A stretch of 64,000 nucleotides of DNA from Candidatus Protoclostridium gallicola (GTDB lineage: Bacteria; Bacillota; Clostridia; Christensenellales; Pumilibacteraceae), in assembly GCA_904387375.1 (NCBI GenBank), contig CAJFLE010000002.1, forward strand, positions 62,001 to 126,000, written 5' to 3'. The position numbers were made by a program, and so were the translations under genes. The notes below the pieces were generated by a model. It did not search any database. It was not told where the DNA came from and was given only the letters and a program-made list of their open reading frames with translations. Below, in pieces: positions 52,065-61,682 of the stretch (position 1 is its first letter; each line of letters opens with the position of its first letter).

Positions 52065-53014
52065 AGTTCCGCCAGCCGCCTGTGCATGTTCCTCACGAGC
52101 GGATTCATGATCAGCCCGACGAGCACGCCCGACTTTATATAGCAGTACACCTCGTTCCACAGCCCGTAGAAAGCGAGCTTCTGCGCGCAGTACCTGCTTT
52201 CGCCGTACTTTCTGCGGTAGGTTTCGGACAGACGGAAGCGCTTGCCCGTCAGGTTGTCGAACTGGAACAGATCGTATTCCCTGTCCGCGTACATGGAATT
52301 GAGCGGGTCGATGAACCCGGTCACGCGGTACGAACCGTCCACCATGATGTTGGCGACGTTGAGGTCGCCGTGCACGAGGCACGCCTCGGTCACCTTTTCG
52401 GAAAATATGATCGGATATTTGTCCCATGCGGCGCGCATGGCGAATATTATCTTGCCGGACAGCTGCCCCGCCGCGTGCATTTCCTCCGCCTTGTCCAGCA
52501 CGGCGCGCGCGAACGGGCCGTAATACCCGAGCCACGACGAGCAGCCGGGCGACATCGTGTCGCCGAACGTCGGGCTCGTGCACTTATGCACTTCGTGCAG
52601 CGCGTCCGTCACTTCGTCTGCAAACGCCTGACGGCGGGCGCGGCTCATGACCAGCATGCCGAGAGACATGAGCGCGTTTTTGCCCTCTATGCGCTCCATG
52701 CCGTAGCAGTCGACGGGTATGTCTCCGCCGGCGCGGCGCTCGAACAGCACCTCGGGCACTTTCACCGGGCAGTGCGCGCGCAGCAGACGGAGGTCGTGCG
52801 CCTCTTTTTCCATCATATCCCCGGCGCGCAGCAGCTTCACCACTATGCGCCGCCCGTCGGCGAGATCGGCGCGGTATGCGCGGCCGAACGACCCGCCGCC
52901 GAGATATACCGTATCCTTCACTCCGACGCCGAGCTGCGTTTCCGCCGCCCGCGCCGCATACGCCGCGCCCCGTTTCTTATCCAGAGGCACGGGCACTATA
53001 CGTTCGACTTTCAT
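52061..53014 (-). CDS. Aminoglycoside phosphotransferase-fold kinase
   Basis: The 317-residue protein has the protein-kinase-like fold of the APH/choline kinase group: a GGGSFGRAYRAD glycine loop near residue 40, the catalytic VHGDLNVANIM motif near residue 214, and GFIDPLN as metal-binding part. The substrate is not evident. GGAGG precedes ATG 53014. It overlaps the hydrolase gene. Confidence 0.85.
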   Translation of the reverse strand: MKVERIVPVPLDKKRGAAYAARAAETQLGVGVKDTVYLGGGSFGRAYRADLADGRRIVVKLLRAGDMMEKEAHDLRLLRAHCPVKVPEVLFERRAGGDIPVDCYGMERIEGKNALMSLGMLVMSRARRQAFADEVTDALHEVHKCTSPTFGDTMSPGCSSWLGYYGPFARAVLDKAEEMHAAGQLSGKIIFAMRAAWDKYPIIFSEKVTEACLVHGDLNVANIMVDGSYRVTGFIDPLNSMYADREYDLFQFDNLTGKRFRLSETYRRKYGESRYCAQKLAFYGLWNEVYCYIKSGVLVGLIMNPLVRNMHRRLAEL

Positions 53015-53112
53015 TGTTTTCCTCCGCGTTATGAGTTCCCGCTTATTATATCAGACCGGAGGTCGGAAAATCCATATCCGCGGAATACGTCTTTTTGTCC
53101 GCAGCGCACCTT

Positions 53113-54060
53113 TCACTCGAACATTTTCCGGTATGCGCGCGGCGTCATGCCGTAATGCGAGCAGAACCGCTTGTACAGCCCCGACGCGCCCGAATAGCCC
53201 GCCTCTTCCGCCACCGTGTCCACGGGCATATCCGTAGTCTCCAGCAGTTCGGCGGCGCGGCGCAGGCGATAAGCGGCGAGCGCTTCGGAAAAGCTCCTGC
53301 CCGTCTTTTCCTTCACCGTACGCGCGGCGTATCCCGCGCTGTATCCGACGCAGGAGGCGAAGCCGGTCAGCGAGGCGTCGCGCACGTGCGCGGCAAGGTA
53401 CGCATTCAGCTTCTCCTCCGTTTCCCCGCCGCCCGCTCCCGGCCCGCGCATGAGCTCGATGAGCAGCAGGTTCAGCCAGCATGCCGTCGCCTCGGCCGCG
53501 CATTTCCCGCCCGACATGTGCTCGCCCAGCAGTTTGACGGCGAAATACTCCGCCTGCTCCCCCGCTTTCGGGAAGGCCGTAACCGTATCGCCGTCCGGGA
53601 AAAAGCCGGGAAACGCGGGCGCGGGGATGACGGCTTTGAGTATGACGTCGCCGGCGCAGCAGCGCATCAGGGCATGTACGCTGCCCGGCCGCAGCAGGCA
53701 CATCTGCCCCGCCGTCAGCGTCAGCGCGGAGCCGTCCGGAAAGGACTGCGTACAGCTGCCGCGCAGCACGCATATAAGCTCGTAGAAATCGTTGGCGTGC
53801 ATATACGGCCGCTGCGACATGGTGTGCTTGCGGATGTCGAAGCGGTCGGCGCGGCGCACGGGAAGCACGGGAAAGCCGTCGGGAAGCCCGCGGGAGAGCA
53901 CCGAACTTACGGTCACGCCCGCCTCGCGCGCGACGCGCAGCAGCTCGCCTGCGTTGGCGAACTCCTTTCTCACCGCCGCCTCGAACGCCTCTTCGCTGCC
54001 GCAGGTCGCGTCGTCCTGCGTTTCGTGAGCGCGCAGAATGTCGGAAAATCTTCTGTTCAT
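53113..54060 (-). CDS. AraC-family transcriptional regulator
   Basis: The 315-residue protein has a cupin-like sensor half (residues 85-160, HANDFYELICVLRG, LLRPGSVHAL) and an AraC pair of helix-turn-helices at the C-terminus (GYSGASGLYKRFCSHYGMTP). The ATG at 54060 follows TATAAT by six bases, suggesting a leaderless transcript. It sits next to the end of the surface glycan operon and could control it, though this is an inference. Confidence 0.88.
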   Translation of the reverse strand: MNRRFSDILRAHETQDDATCGSEEAFEAAVRKEFANAGELLRVAREAGVTVSSVLSRGLPDGFPVLPVRRADRFDIRKHTMSQRPYMHANDFYELICVLRGSCTQSFPDGSALTLTAGQMCLLRPGSVHALMRCCAGDVILKAVIPAPAFPGFFPDGDTVTAFPKAGEQAEYFAVKLLGEHMSGGKCAAEATACWLNLLLIELMRGPGAGGGETEEKLNAYLAAHVRDASLTGFASCVGYSAGYAARTVKEKTGRSFSEALAAYRLRRAAELLETTDMPVDTVAEEAGYSGASGLYKRFCSHYGMTPRAYRKMFE

Positions 54061-54066
54061 GTATAT

Positions 54067-54096
54067 ATTATAACAGAAAGGCGGCCGGTCATGCAA
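54067..54096 (-). promoter_or_regulatory. Promoter of the AraC gene, leaderless
   Basis: TTGCAT, 18 bases and TATAAT on the minus strand end six bases before the ATG. The -35 box lies in the loop of the upstream operon's terminator. Confidence 0.65.
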
Positions 54097-54112
54097 GCGC
54101 AGACCGGCCGCC
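54080..54112 (-). terminator. Terminator of the surface glycan operon
   Basis: Arms GGCGGCCGGTC and GACCGGCCGCC flank an 11-base loop 50 bases after the GH3 stop, followed on the minus strand by TTTCTG. Confidence 0.75.
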
Positions 54113-54164
54113 GATGGCTGTTCGTACGAGGCGCGAGGGGTTTTGCCCCGGACGGAACTATCTG

Positions 54165-57140
54165 TTACTTACTGCCGTCATCGGCGGAAATTTTGGGCTT
54201 TTTCCCCTTTCCGAGTATCGACAGAATGAGCATGACGATCGCTCCCGCCATAAGCAGTCCGAGCAGAATGTCGATCGCCACAAGCGCGTACTGCCACCAT
54301 CCGAGCAGCAGGACGATCTTCGAGGACGACGTCAGTCCGTTCATGGCGCTGCTTCTCGAAAGCGCGTACAGCGTGCGGTGCGCGGAATCGCGCAGGCGCT
54401 GTTTCACCGTGGGCGAATCGAGATACTGCTCGAGATCGGCGTACGTTCCGGAAGTGAACTCCACGTCGTTGCCCGCCATGAGGCCGTCGATATAGTTCAT
54501 CGCGCCGACGGTGGACGAAGACCATGCGTCGGAGATGATGAATCCGTTGAAGCCCCATTCGCCGCGCAGCACTTCGGTGATGAGATTGTAGCTGCCGCCC
54601 GTCCACGTCGTGCCTATGCGGTTATACGACGTCATCAGGGCAAGCGGATCGGAGGTGCGCACAGCGACCTCGAACGGACGGAGGAACACCTCGCGCATTG
54701 CCTGCTCGTTGCACCATACGCCCACCGCATATCTGTTGAAATCCTGGTCGTTCAGCGCGAAATGTTTGAGCGTAAGCAGCGCGCCTTTGGCCTGGGCGCC
54801 CTCTATGCACGCTCCGGCAAGCATACCGTTGAGATATGCGTCCTCGCTGTAATACTCGCTGTTGCGGGCGGAGAACGCCGAACGGTGTATGTTGCATGCG
54901 GGAGCATACAGCACCTGGTAATTGGCGTGAAGCATGGTTTCGCCGAACATGTCGCCGACGGATTTGATGAGATCGGGGTCGAACGTAGCGCCCTGTACCG
55001 GCTCGCCGGGGAAGCAGAGCTGCTGCGTGGTGCCGTTGAGCACGTACTTTCTCAGACCCATGGGACCGTCGAAATCGTACGTGGGAGGCGCGCCGACCGA
55101 AGGCACCGCCGTCGTGGACAGACTGCCCTTGACGTTGAGCATGACCTGCTCTTCGAGCGTCATCTGATCGAGAAGCGCATCCCACAGCTCGTGTTCGAAC
55201 GGGATTTCGCGCAGTTCGACCAGCTTTCTGCCGTTATTGGCGCCGTAGGTGAATTCGTAGTTTTCGGAGCCTTCATCCTCGACAGGCGTCTTGCATATTT
55301 CGAGGTCGTTTACCATTGCGTCGTTAAGGGAAAGCTGTACGGTGGAAGTGGGATAGCTGCCCGTCCAGTCCGAACGCGTCAGATATTTCACCGAATTGTC
55401 ACCCTTGTTCGCGTAACGATTGACGTCGACGTCGTCGAAACGGTTTACTATTTCATTTTCGGTATCCGCGGACGTGGCATAGATCTCGAAGTCGTCGGAA
55501 GCAACCGAAATCTCGCTCGCGAACGAAGCATTGCCAGCGGCGTCCATGCCGTCGGCCGTGGTCTTGCCCTTTTTGGCGAGAATATTATTGAGCGCGTCGT
55601 GCGCGTTCTCGCCGTAAGAGAGATAGTAATTGCCCTTTTCGAGGATGTACGTACCCTTGCCCTGCGCGTCGTACGTCCGGAACGATTCTTTCGGTACGCG
55701 CACGGTCACGGTTTCGGAAGCGCCGACGTCGAGTTTTCCCGTCTTGTCGAAGCCGACAAGCTCCACGGACGCTTTCTCTATGCCGTTGGTTTTGTCGTAC
55801 TCGGTAAACGGTTTCTGAAGGTAGAACTGCACGGATTTTTTGCCCGGCACGTCGCCCGTATTTTTGACGTCCACGCTGAGCACGTAATCGTCGCCGTCCT
55901 GGCTGCAGCGGAAATTGGCGGTTTCGAAATCGGTGTAACTCATCGTGTAGCCGAAGGGGAACGCCACTTCGCTGCCGTACGACCACGTCGAGCCGTCAGC
56001 GGCTCCCGCACCGCCCGACGCGTTGCCCTCTTTCAGCACCGTATCCTCGTAACGCGTTTCGAAATAGCGGTAACCGGAGTATATGCCCTCCTGGTAGACG
56101 ATGTAGCTGCCTTCCCTGTTGCCTGCGTTTATACGGCTCTTGAGCTTGGGATAGTTGTCGAGATTGCCGTACGTGTAATCGCCGAAATTGGCCATAACCG
56201 GAGTGCGCAGATTGTCGTACAGGTACGTGTCCACCAGCGAGCCGGAAGGATTGGCGGTGCCGTTCAGGATATTGGCGACCGCGGGCGTGGACTGACGTCC
56301 GGCGTTGCCCACCCATACGCAGGCGTCCACGTCGCCCTTGTACGGCATCAGGTTCTTCATCGAAAGCGCGTGATCGGAAGCGATCAGGACGATGACTTTG
56401 GAGAACGTACCGTTCTTCTTATACGATACGACGTTGTCGAGCATATCCTTTTCCTCGGCGGACAGATCGAGATAGGAGCCGTCCATACCGTCCGAACCGG
56501 ACGTGGAAAGGTCGTCGTTTTCCCCGCCGTGTCTGCCGAGCACGACTATGGCCGCGTCGCCGTACGTCGAGAACGAATTCTTCACGTTGTCCGGATACAC
56601 CGACCACGGAACTTCGTTTATGCGGCGGCTCTGCTGCCCTTTGTAGGACGAGCCGGCTCCGGTATCGTAGAACGCCCACAGCGTACGGTTGACTTCGAAA
56701 CCGGCGTCGGACATCGAGGTCCTCAGATCGGGAGAACCGGTTACATCGGTGCTTGCCGAACCGCCCGTGACATACGCCCAGTTTACGGCACGCTGTCCGA
56801 ACAGGCTGACGGACGCGTCGCTTGCGAGAGGAAGGGCGTCGCCCTCGTTCCAGAGCAGCGTTGCTCCTTCCTCGGCAACGGTGCGGCACACTTCGTTGGC
56901 AGCGTCCCAGAGCGCCGTGTAGTCGAACGAATCGCCGTCCATATAGTCGGACTTGAAGTAGCGCGAATCGATCGTGCTTTCGTCTACGTTGACGATCTCG
57001 AAAGTCTTGACTCCGAGAAAGCCGTTGATGGTGTTGCTGTAATGATTGGCGAACCACGTGCCTATCAGCATGCCGACGAACAGCACGACGAACAGGAACG
57101 ACAGCACGCTCCACAGTATTATCTTCGATTTCTTCTTCAT
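54165..57140 (-). CDS. Membrane-anchored permuted GH3 beta-glycosidase
   Basis: The 991-residue protein shares the swapped order of the GH3 at 27991: GH3 C-terminal domain and fibronectin-like domain first (about 70-500), TIM barrel last (about 600-930), with a transmembrane segment at each end (near residues 7-32 and 945-975). The nucleophile aspartate is in FIISDAW near residue 870 and the substrate-binding KH in LTLKHFALND near residue 790. It should cleave beta-linked sugars at the cell surface. AAGGGAGA precedes the start. It ends the operon with two lipoprotein genes. Confidence 0.92.
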   Translation of the reverse strand: MKKKSKIILWSVLSFLFVVLFVGMLIGTWFANHYSNTINGFLGVKTFEIVNVDESTIDSRYFKSDYMDGDSFDYTALWDAANEVCRTVAEEGATLLWNEGDALPLASDASVSLFGQRAVNWAYVTGGSASTDVTGSPDLRTSMSDAGFEVNRTLWAFYDTGAGSSYKGQQSRRINEVPWSVYPDNVKNSFSTYGDAAIVVLGRHGGENDDLSTSGSDGMDGSYLDLSAEEKDMLDNVVSYKKNGTFSKVIVLIASDHALSMKNLMPYKGDVDACVWVGNAGRQSTPAVANILNGTANPSGSLVDTYLYDNLRTPVMANFGDYTYGNLDNYPKLKSRINAGNREGSYIVYQEGIYSGYRYFETRYEDTVLKEGNASGGAGAADGSTWSYGSEVAFPFGYTMSYTDFETANFRCSQDGDDYVLSVDVKNTGDVPGKKSVQFYLQKPFTEYDKTNGIEKASVELVGFDKTGKLDVGASETVTVRVPKESFRTYDAQGKGTYILEKGNYYLSYGENAHDALNNILAKKGKTTADGMDAAGNASFASEISVASDDFEIYATSADTENEIVNRFDDVDVNRYANKGDNSVKYLTRSDWTGSYPTSTVQLSLNDAMVNDLEICKTPVEDEGSENYEFTYGANNGRKLVELREIPFEHELWDALLDQMTLEEQVMLNVKGSLSTTAVPSVGAPPTYDFDGPMGLRKYVLNGTTQQLCFPGEPVQGATFDPDLIKSVGDMFGETMLHANYQVLYAPACNIHRSAFSARNSEYYSEDAYLNGMLAGACIEGAQAKGALLTLKHFALNDQDFNRYAVGVWCNEQAMREVFLRPFEVAVRTSDPLALMTSYNRIGTTWTGGSYNLITEVLRGEWGFNGFIISDAWSSSTVGAMNYIDGLMAGNDVEFTSGTYADLEQYLDSPTVKQRLRDSAHRTLYALSRSSAMNGLTSSSKIVLLLGWWQYALVAIDILLGLLMAGAIVMLILSILGKGKKPKISADDGSK

Positions 57141-57160
57141 TTTATCTCCCTTTTACGTAG

Positions 57161-59950
57161 TTATGCGGCGGGCGCGACGTCAAAGCCGCTCAGCCACAGC
57201 GTGCCGCTTATGCCTTCGCCCACGCCGAAAGCTATGCGCCATATACAGAGATCCTTGGTTCCGTAAGTTTCGTCTTCGGGATAGAACGTCGCGGTGAACG
57301 TAACCTCGACTTTCTGCCACTCCTCGGTCAGATCGACTCTGGTGTAATCGGTTTCCGTGCACGTGGGGAAAGTATCCGTAGTGTACGTGGTATCGCACAG
57401 CTGCTTCTGGATGTTGCCGGTGAAGTCGGCGGAAGCCTTTGCCCAGTAAGTGAGCACGTACTTCCGGCCGTTTTCCAGACCGTCCATGGCGATGTCGAAG
57501 ACGTATTCGCCGTTCGACGACGAGGTGACGGACGGATCGAACGAAGCTCTTACCGAAGTTTCCTCGCCGTCCGCGACGACGTCATCCACGACGGAGAACG
57601 GATTATGCGCCGGCTGGTTGTAATCGGTCTGATCGCTCAGTCCGTATGCCCAGTAGGACAGTCCCGCCTCCGCGATGCCGTAAGGAGCGATGTACGACAC
57701 TGCCGTGCCGCCCGTCTCTTCGTATGCGGAAACGGAGATGTCGCTCACCCACAGCGTGCCGTCTATGCCCGTTTCGCCCGGCTCAAACGCTATGCGCCAG
57801 CTGCAGAGATTCTTTGCGGTATCCGGATAGGCCGTAAATTTCACGCTCACCTGCGTCCAGTCCGCGGTCACGGCGTCGGCGCCGGTCAGCACCGGATTCG
57901 CACAGGTGATGTAATTGTTTTCGGGATTTTCGGGCGTGGGATACGAAGACACGGCCGTGAAATTGTCGTTATTGAGCTGTTTTGCGATCGAGCCGGTAAA
58001 GCCGTCGCCCTTCACCCAGTAATTCAGCACGTAATCCTTGCCTGTTTCCAGATCGGCCATATTGATATGCAGCATGAATGCCGCGCCCGAATCCGAAGTA
58101 ATCGACGGATCGAAGTCAGCCTTGACGGAGTTCGCCGCTTCGCCGTGCGCGTTTTCGGCGTCAACCGAGAAGGGATTGTACGTCATCTCGTCCCCGAAAT
58201 TGTGCCAGTACGTCGTGCCTTCGCGGGATATCTCCCAAGGCGCGGCGAACGCGACGCTGTCGGTGGATATTCCGTGTCCGGGATCGGGCACGTCTTTCTG
58301 CACGACGAAATCGCTCAGATACAGCGTGCCGTCATAGCCCGTCGTACCCATATCGAACGCGATCTGCCATACGCAGAGATCCTTGTCCTCGAAGCCGGAA
58401 TCGTCGTAATGAGCGGCGGTGAAGTACACTTCCACCTTCTGCCATTCTTCGTTGACTTCTATCTGATTATAGGTGGCGTTGGCGCAGGTATGATGCTGGC
58501 CGTCGGTATAAGTTTCGCAGCACAGCTGCTTTTTCAGATTGCCGGTGAATCCGGGATCCGCCTTCGCCCAATAGGACAGGACGTAATCCTCGCCGTATTC
58601 GAGGTCTGCCATTGCCACGTCGATCACGTACGCGCCGTCCGGTCTGTCCGTCGTGGCGGTTATGTCCTTCCTGAACGTCGCCTTGATCGAGTTCTCCGCG
58701 CTGCCGTATTTGACGTCGGTTGTCACCGAGAAAGGATTGTACTCCTCGTCGGTAAGGCCGTAAGCCCAGTACGTCACGCCCTCTTTCGCAATCGTGTAGG
58801 AAGGCGCGAAGGTTATCGCGTCGGTGGAGATGTGATGCAGTCCGTCGGCGGGAGCATGCAGATTCTTGTAATACGCGGAGTCGTATACGGTGAAATCGCT
58901 GAGCCACAGTTTGCCGTCCCAGCCGTCCAGCCCGATGTCGCAGGCGACGCGGAACTGGCAGTAACCGTCGTTGACATACGGATTGGCCTTGAACGATACG
59001 ACGACCTCCGTCCATTCCGAGCCGTTGAGCACTTCGGAAGTGTACACAGGATCGTAAGCGAAATTACGGCAGGTCATGTCGCCGAAGTTGTCGTTGTTGA
59101 GCATCTTGTTCAGATTGCCGGTGAACTGTCCGTCGGTATGAGCATAGAACACGACGGTGTAATCGGTGCCCGCGACAAGATCCGCAACGGGAATATTGAC
59201 CGTCCACGCGCCGTCCGGCGACGACGCCGAAGGAGCGTTGGTGAAGTCGAGCAGCAGCGACGTTCCCGCTTCGCCGTGTTTCGTTTCGGTGTCTATGGAC
59301 AGGATGTTCGGGTCACCGTCCGTTTTGAGGTTGTAATAATAGCAGTTGGCGTCGCCCATCACGCCGCCCGCCCAGGGACCGTCGTAACGGAAGTTGGTGA
59401 TATCCCACGATTTCGCGCCGAAGAACACGGAGCAGCGGTTGCAGTAGCCGTCGTGATCCTCGTCGGTATGCCCGAGCACGGGTATGGACTCGGTGCGCGC
59501 GGACTCGCAGCCGTCGCGCAGGCAGAAGTAGCTGGTGACGCCTTCCTGGGTGCACGTAGGCTCGGTCGTGACGACGCCTTCCGTCGAATAGTCGTGTCCG
59601 ATGGCATCGACGTCTTCGGTGACGGTGGCGCCGCATACGGTGCAGGTAAACGTGCGCACGCCCGTATCCTCGCACTTCGGATCGGTGGTGACTTCTCCCT
59701 CGCCGTAGGAGTGTCCGGTTGCGTATATGCGCTCTTCCTTAATCTCGCCGCATTCGGTGCATCTATATTCCTTTACGCCGTTCTTGACGCAGGTCGGTTC
59801 GGTCTTCACCGTACCCGCATCCCACGTATGGGTATGCGTTTCGTCCTCGGGCGGAGTTTCCGTTTCTCCGCAGGCCGTGAACGCCACCGAGAAGAACGCC
59901 AGCGCGACAACGGCGATGATAACAAAAAGTTTTCTGTATATTTTTTTCAT
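57161..59950 (-). CDS. Surface lipoprotein with three cysteine-rich repeats and four carbohydrate-binding-like domains
   Basis: The 929-residue lipoprotein has a lipobox in AFTACGE (cysteine 27). Residues 40-165 hold three repeats with paired CxxC sites (PTCVKNGVKEYRCTECG type), common in Clostridia surface proteins. The rest is four homologous domains of about 180 residues (starting near 185, 375, 565 and 755), each with a DLxxGxDYVLxYWxK strand and an FTGNxxKQL segment, and resembling CBM_4_9-type beta sandwiches. It probably binds glycans and presents them to the GH3 enzyme encoded 20 bases downstream. Confidence 0.85.
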   Translation of the reverse strand: MKKIYRKLFVIIAVVALAFFSVAFTACGETETPPEDETHTHTWDAGTVKTEPTCVKNGVKEYRCTECGEIKEERIYATGHSYGEGEVTTDPKCEDTGVRTFTCTVCGATVTEDVDAIGHDYSTEGVVTTEPTCTQEGVTSYFCLRDGCESARTESIPVLGHTDEDHDGYCNRCSVFFGAKSWDITNFRYDGPWAGGVMGDANCYYYNLKTDGDPNILSIDTETKHGEAGTSLLLDFTNAPSASSPDGAWTVNIPVADLVAGTDYTVVFYAHTDGQFTGNLNKMLNNDNFGDMTCRNFAYDPVYTSEVLNGSEWTEVVVSFKANPYVNDGYCQFRVACDIGLDGWDGKLWLSDFTVYDSAYYKNLHAPADGLHHISTDAITFAPSYTIAKEGVTYWAYGLTDEEYNPFSVTTDVKYGSAENSIKATFRKDITATTDRPDGAYVIDVAMADLEYGEDYVLSYWAKADPGFTGNLKKQLCCETYTDGQHHTCANATYNQIEVNEEWQKVEVYFTAAHYDDSGFEDKDLCVWQIAFDMGTTGYDGTLYLSDFVVQKDVPDPGHGISTDSVAFAAPWEISREGTTYWHNFGDEMTYNPFSVDAENAHGEAANSVKADFDPSITSDSGAAFMLHINMADLETGKDYVLNYWVKGDGFTGSIAKQLNNDNFTAVSSYPTPENPENNYITCANPVLTGADAVTADWTQVSVKFTAYPDTAKNLCSWRIAFEPGETGIDGTLWVSDISVSAYEETGGTAVSYIAPYGIAEAGLSYWAYGLSDQTDYNQPAHNPFSVVDDVVADGEETSVRASFDPSVTSSSNGEYVFDIAMDGLENGRKYVLTYWAKASADFTGNIQKQLCDTTYTTDTFPTCTETDYTRVDLTEEWQKVEVTFTATFYPEDETYGTKDLCIWRIAFGVGEGISGTLWLSGFDVAPAA

Positions 59951-59960
59951 ATAGGCCTCC

Positions 59961-61295
59961 TCAGTCGGACCACTTGAGCACGGCCGACGTATCGAAAGCT
60001 ATGTAATCGACATACATATCGTTGCCGTATGAAGTTGCGGTTTCCTGTCCGCCGGGCAGGAAATGCATGTTGATGACATTGTCCCCCTGCTTGAGAGTAA
60101 ACTCGCAGACTTCGTATCTCGTCCACTGCGTCCATCTGAATACCTCTCCCGGAGGATTCTCGAAGGACGTATCCTCTTCGGGAATTATCTGCACGCCGTT
60201 GACGGTCGTTCTCCATGCGGTTTTGAACGTACCGCCGGGGATCGCCGTACGGCGGCCGCAGCAGTAGATCATCGTCACGGTGACTTCCTTGTGCGACCAG
60301 ATGCGGAATTCCATATACGCCTCGCCGCCGCCTCCGTTGGGATAGAAGCCGCCGAGATAGTAGCCGCCGCTCGTAGGCACGCCGTTGGCGCCTATGGGTT
60401 CGGGCGCGGGCGCGAGAGCGCTGAAATAGTCGCAGCTTTCCGCTTCGAAGCGATATTCCTTCTGGTCGGTATACAGCTCGTATTTATCGTCCGCATAAGT
60501 ATACGCTTCGTGAGCGTCCATCGTCGTGACGCCGTACGCCGCGGTGGTAATGCCGTCGAGCACTCCGACCGCCGGCGAGTTGGACAGCAGTCCGCCGCAC
60601 GCCTTTGCGCCCGTCAGCGAAGACGCTATGGCTGCGCTGCGGACATAAAGGAACGTCAGGCTGTTGTTCGCAAACGCCGCGTCGCCTATGGACGTGACGC
60701 TTTCTCCGACGACGAACGTATCTATTCCCGAGCAGTTGTAGAAAGCTCCGTACGGTATCGTCTCACCCGTGAACGTGACTTTTTTCAGTGCGGACGGAAT
60801 ATAATACACGTCGTAATCCTCGGCATTGGGTCCGAAGTACTGCGTCGTCTCCACCGATCCGGCGAAGCTCGTCTGTCCGAACATATAGCCCAGCGACGAA
60901 CGGGTCGCCGACGCGTCCTTGCCTGCGCCGGTATACGCTATGGTAAGGTCGGCCAGGCTGCGGCAGCCGGAAAAAATACGTTTTCCCAACGTGACCGCGC
61001 TTTCGGGAAGTACGGCTTTGGTCAGCGACGCGCAGTTTGCGAAAGCCTCGTCCGCAATCGCGGTGACGGCTATGCCGCCGAAAGATTCGGGCACGACGAT
61101 TTCCGTAACGTTTTTGTCTTTTACTCCCGTAACCGTATATGTGTTGTCTTTCAGTTCGAGAGTAAGATAATCGTGCTCGTTCGGATTACTGCCCTCGGTC
61201 TCTCCGCAGGCAGAAAACGCGACGCATACCGTCATGCATATAAGCACGCACAGCAGAGCGGCAACGATCATCGAGATTTTCTTTCTGATTTTCAT
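59961..61295 (-). CDS. BspA-like leucine-rich-repeat lipoprotein with carbohydrate-binding-like C-terminus
   Basis: The 444-residue lipoprotein has a lipobox in AFSACGE near residue 30. Residues 45-240 form BspA-type repeats (IADEAFANCASLTKAVLP, then YGAFYNCSGIDTFVV). The C-terminal 150 residues, starting at RFEAESCDYF, have the pattern of CBM6/35-like beta sandwiches. The gene lies ten bases before the next lipoprotein gene and is the first gene of the operon. AAGGAG supports ATG 61295. Confidence 0.85.
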   Translation of the reverse strand: MKIRKKISMIVAALLCVLICMTVCVAFSACGETEGSNPNEHDYLTLELKDNTYTVTGVKDKNVTEIVVPESFGGIAVTAIADEAFANCASLTKAVLPESAVTLGKRIFSGCRSLADLTIAYTGAGKDASATRSSLGYMFGQTSFAGSVETTQYFGPNAEDYDVYYIPSALKKVTFTGETIPYGAFYNCSGIDTFVVGESVTSIGDAAFANNSLTFLYVRSAAIASSLTGAKACGGLLSNSPAVGVLDGITTAAYGVTTMDAHEAYTYADDKYELYTDQKEYRFEAESCDYFSALAPAPEPIGANGVPTSGGYYLGGFYPNGGGGEAYMEFRIWSHKEVTVTMIYCCGRRTAIPGGTFKTAWRTTVNGVQIIPEEDTSFENPPGEVFRWTQWTRYEVCEFTLKQGDNVINMHFLPGGQETATSYGNDMYVDYIAFDTSAVLKWSD

Positions 61296-61682
61296 TCATT
61301 TCTCCTTATTCATTCCCTCCGTAAGTTCTTTTACAGCCGCCCGGCCGAAACGGGGAGGTGGATTATACAGGCGGACGGCTTGCTTCGATTGTTACCGGCG
61401 CATCACCTCCTTTCCTCGTTAACTTTTTTCCGGCGGAGAAGCCGGCGATCGACATAAAAAAAGACGAACAGCGCGGAAAAATTACCTGTCGGTAACGTGC
61501 GGTCTGTTCGTCCGGTGAAAGTATCGGTATCGAAGCATGAAAAAACATGCGACTCCGAAATGTATTCATCAATCATCATTCTCTCCCGTCCGCGACGGGC
61601 GGTTATGCACCGCATAACGCCCGCCGGCGACACTTTTTTCCGACCCGCCGGCGCAGCCGGTCCGAAGCCGAAAATCTCTTAC
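61296..61682 (-). other. Structured leader of the surface glycan operon
   Basis: Transcripts from the promoter at 61683-61710 would carry about 380 bases before the first lipoprotein gene. The leader shows hairpins at GGGCG-type arms (61596-61621), at GCATG/CATGC (61536-61551), and an intrinsic terminator at 61456-61512. A 58-codon reading frame (61579-61403) with GGGAGA ahead runs through the terminator and stops inside an AAAGGAGGTGA sequence. This may be an attenuator or may encode a small peptide; no known riboswitch is recognised. Confidence 0.5.
61456..61512 (-). terminator. Intrinsic terminator inside the leader
   Basis: On the minus strand GACGAACAG and CTGTTCGTC are the outer arms, with an inner TTACC/GGTAA hairpin, followed by seven T residues. 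It would stop transcription before the lipoprotein gene unless antitermination occurs. Confidence 0.7.
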
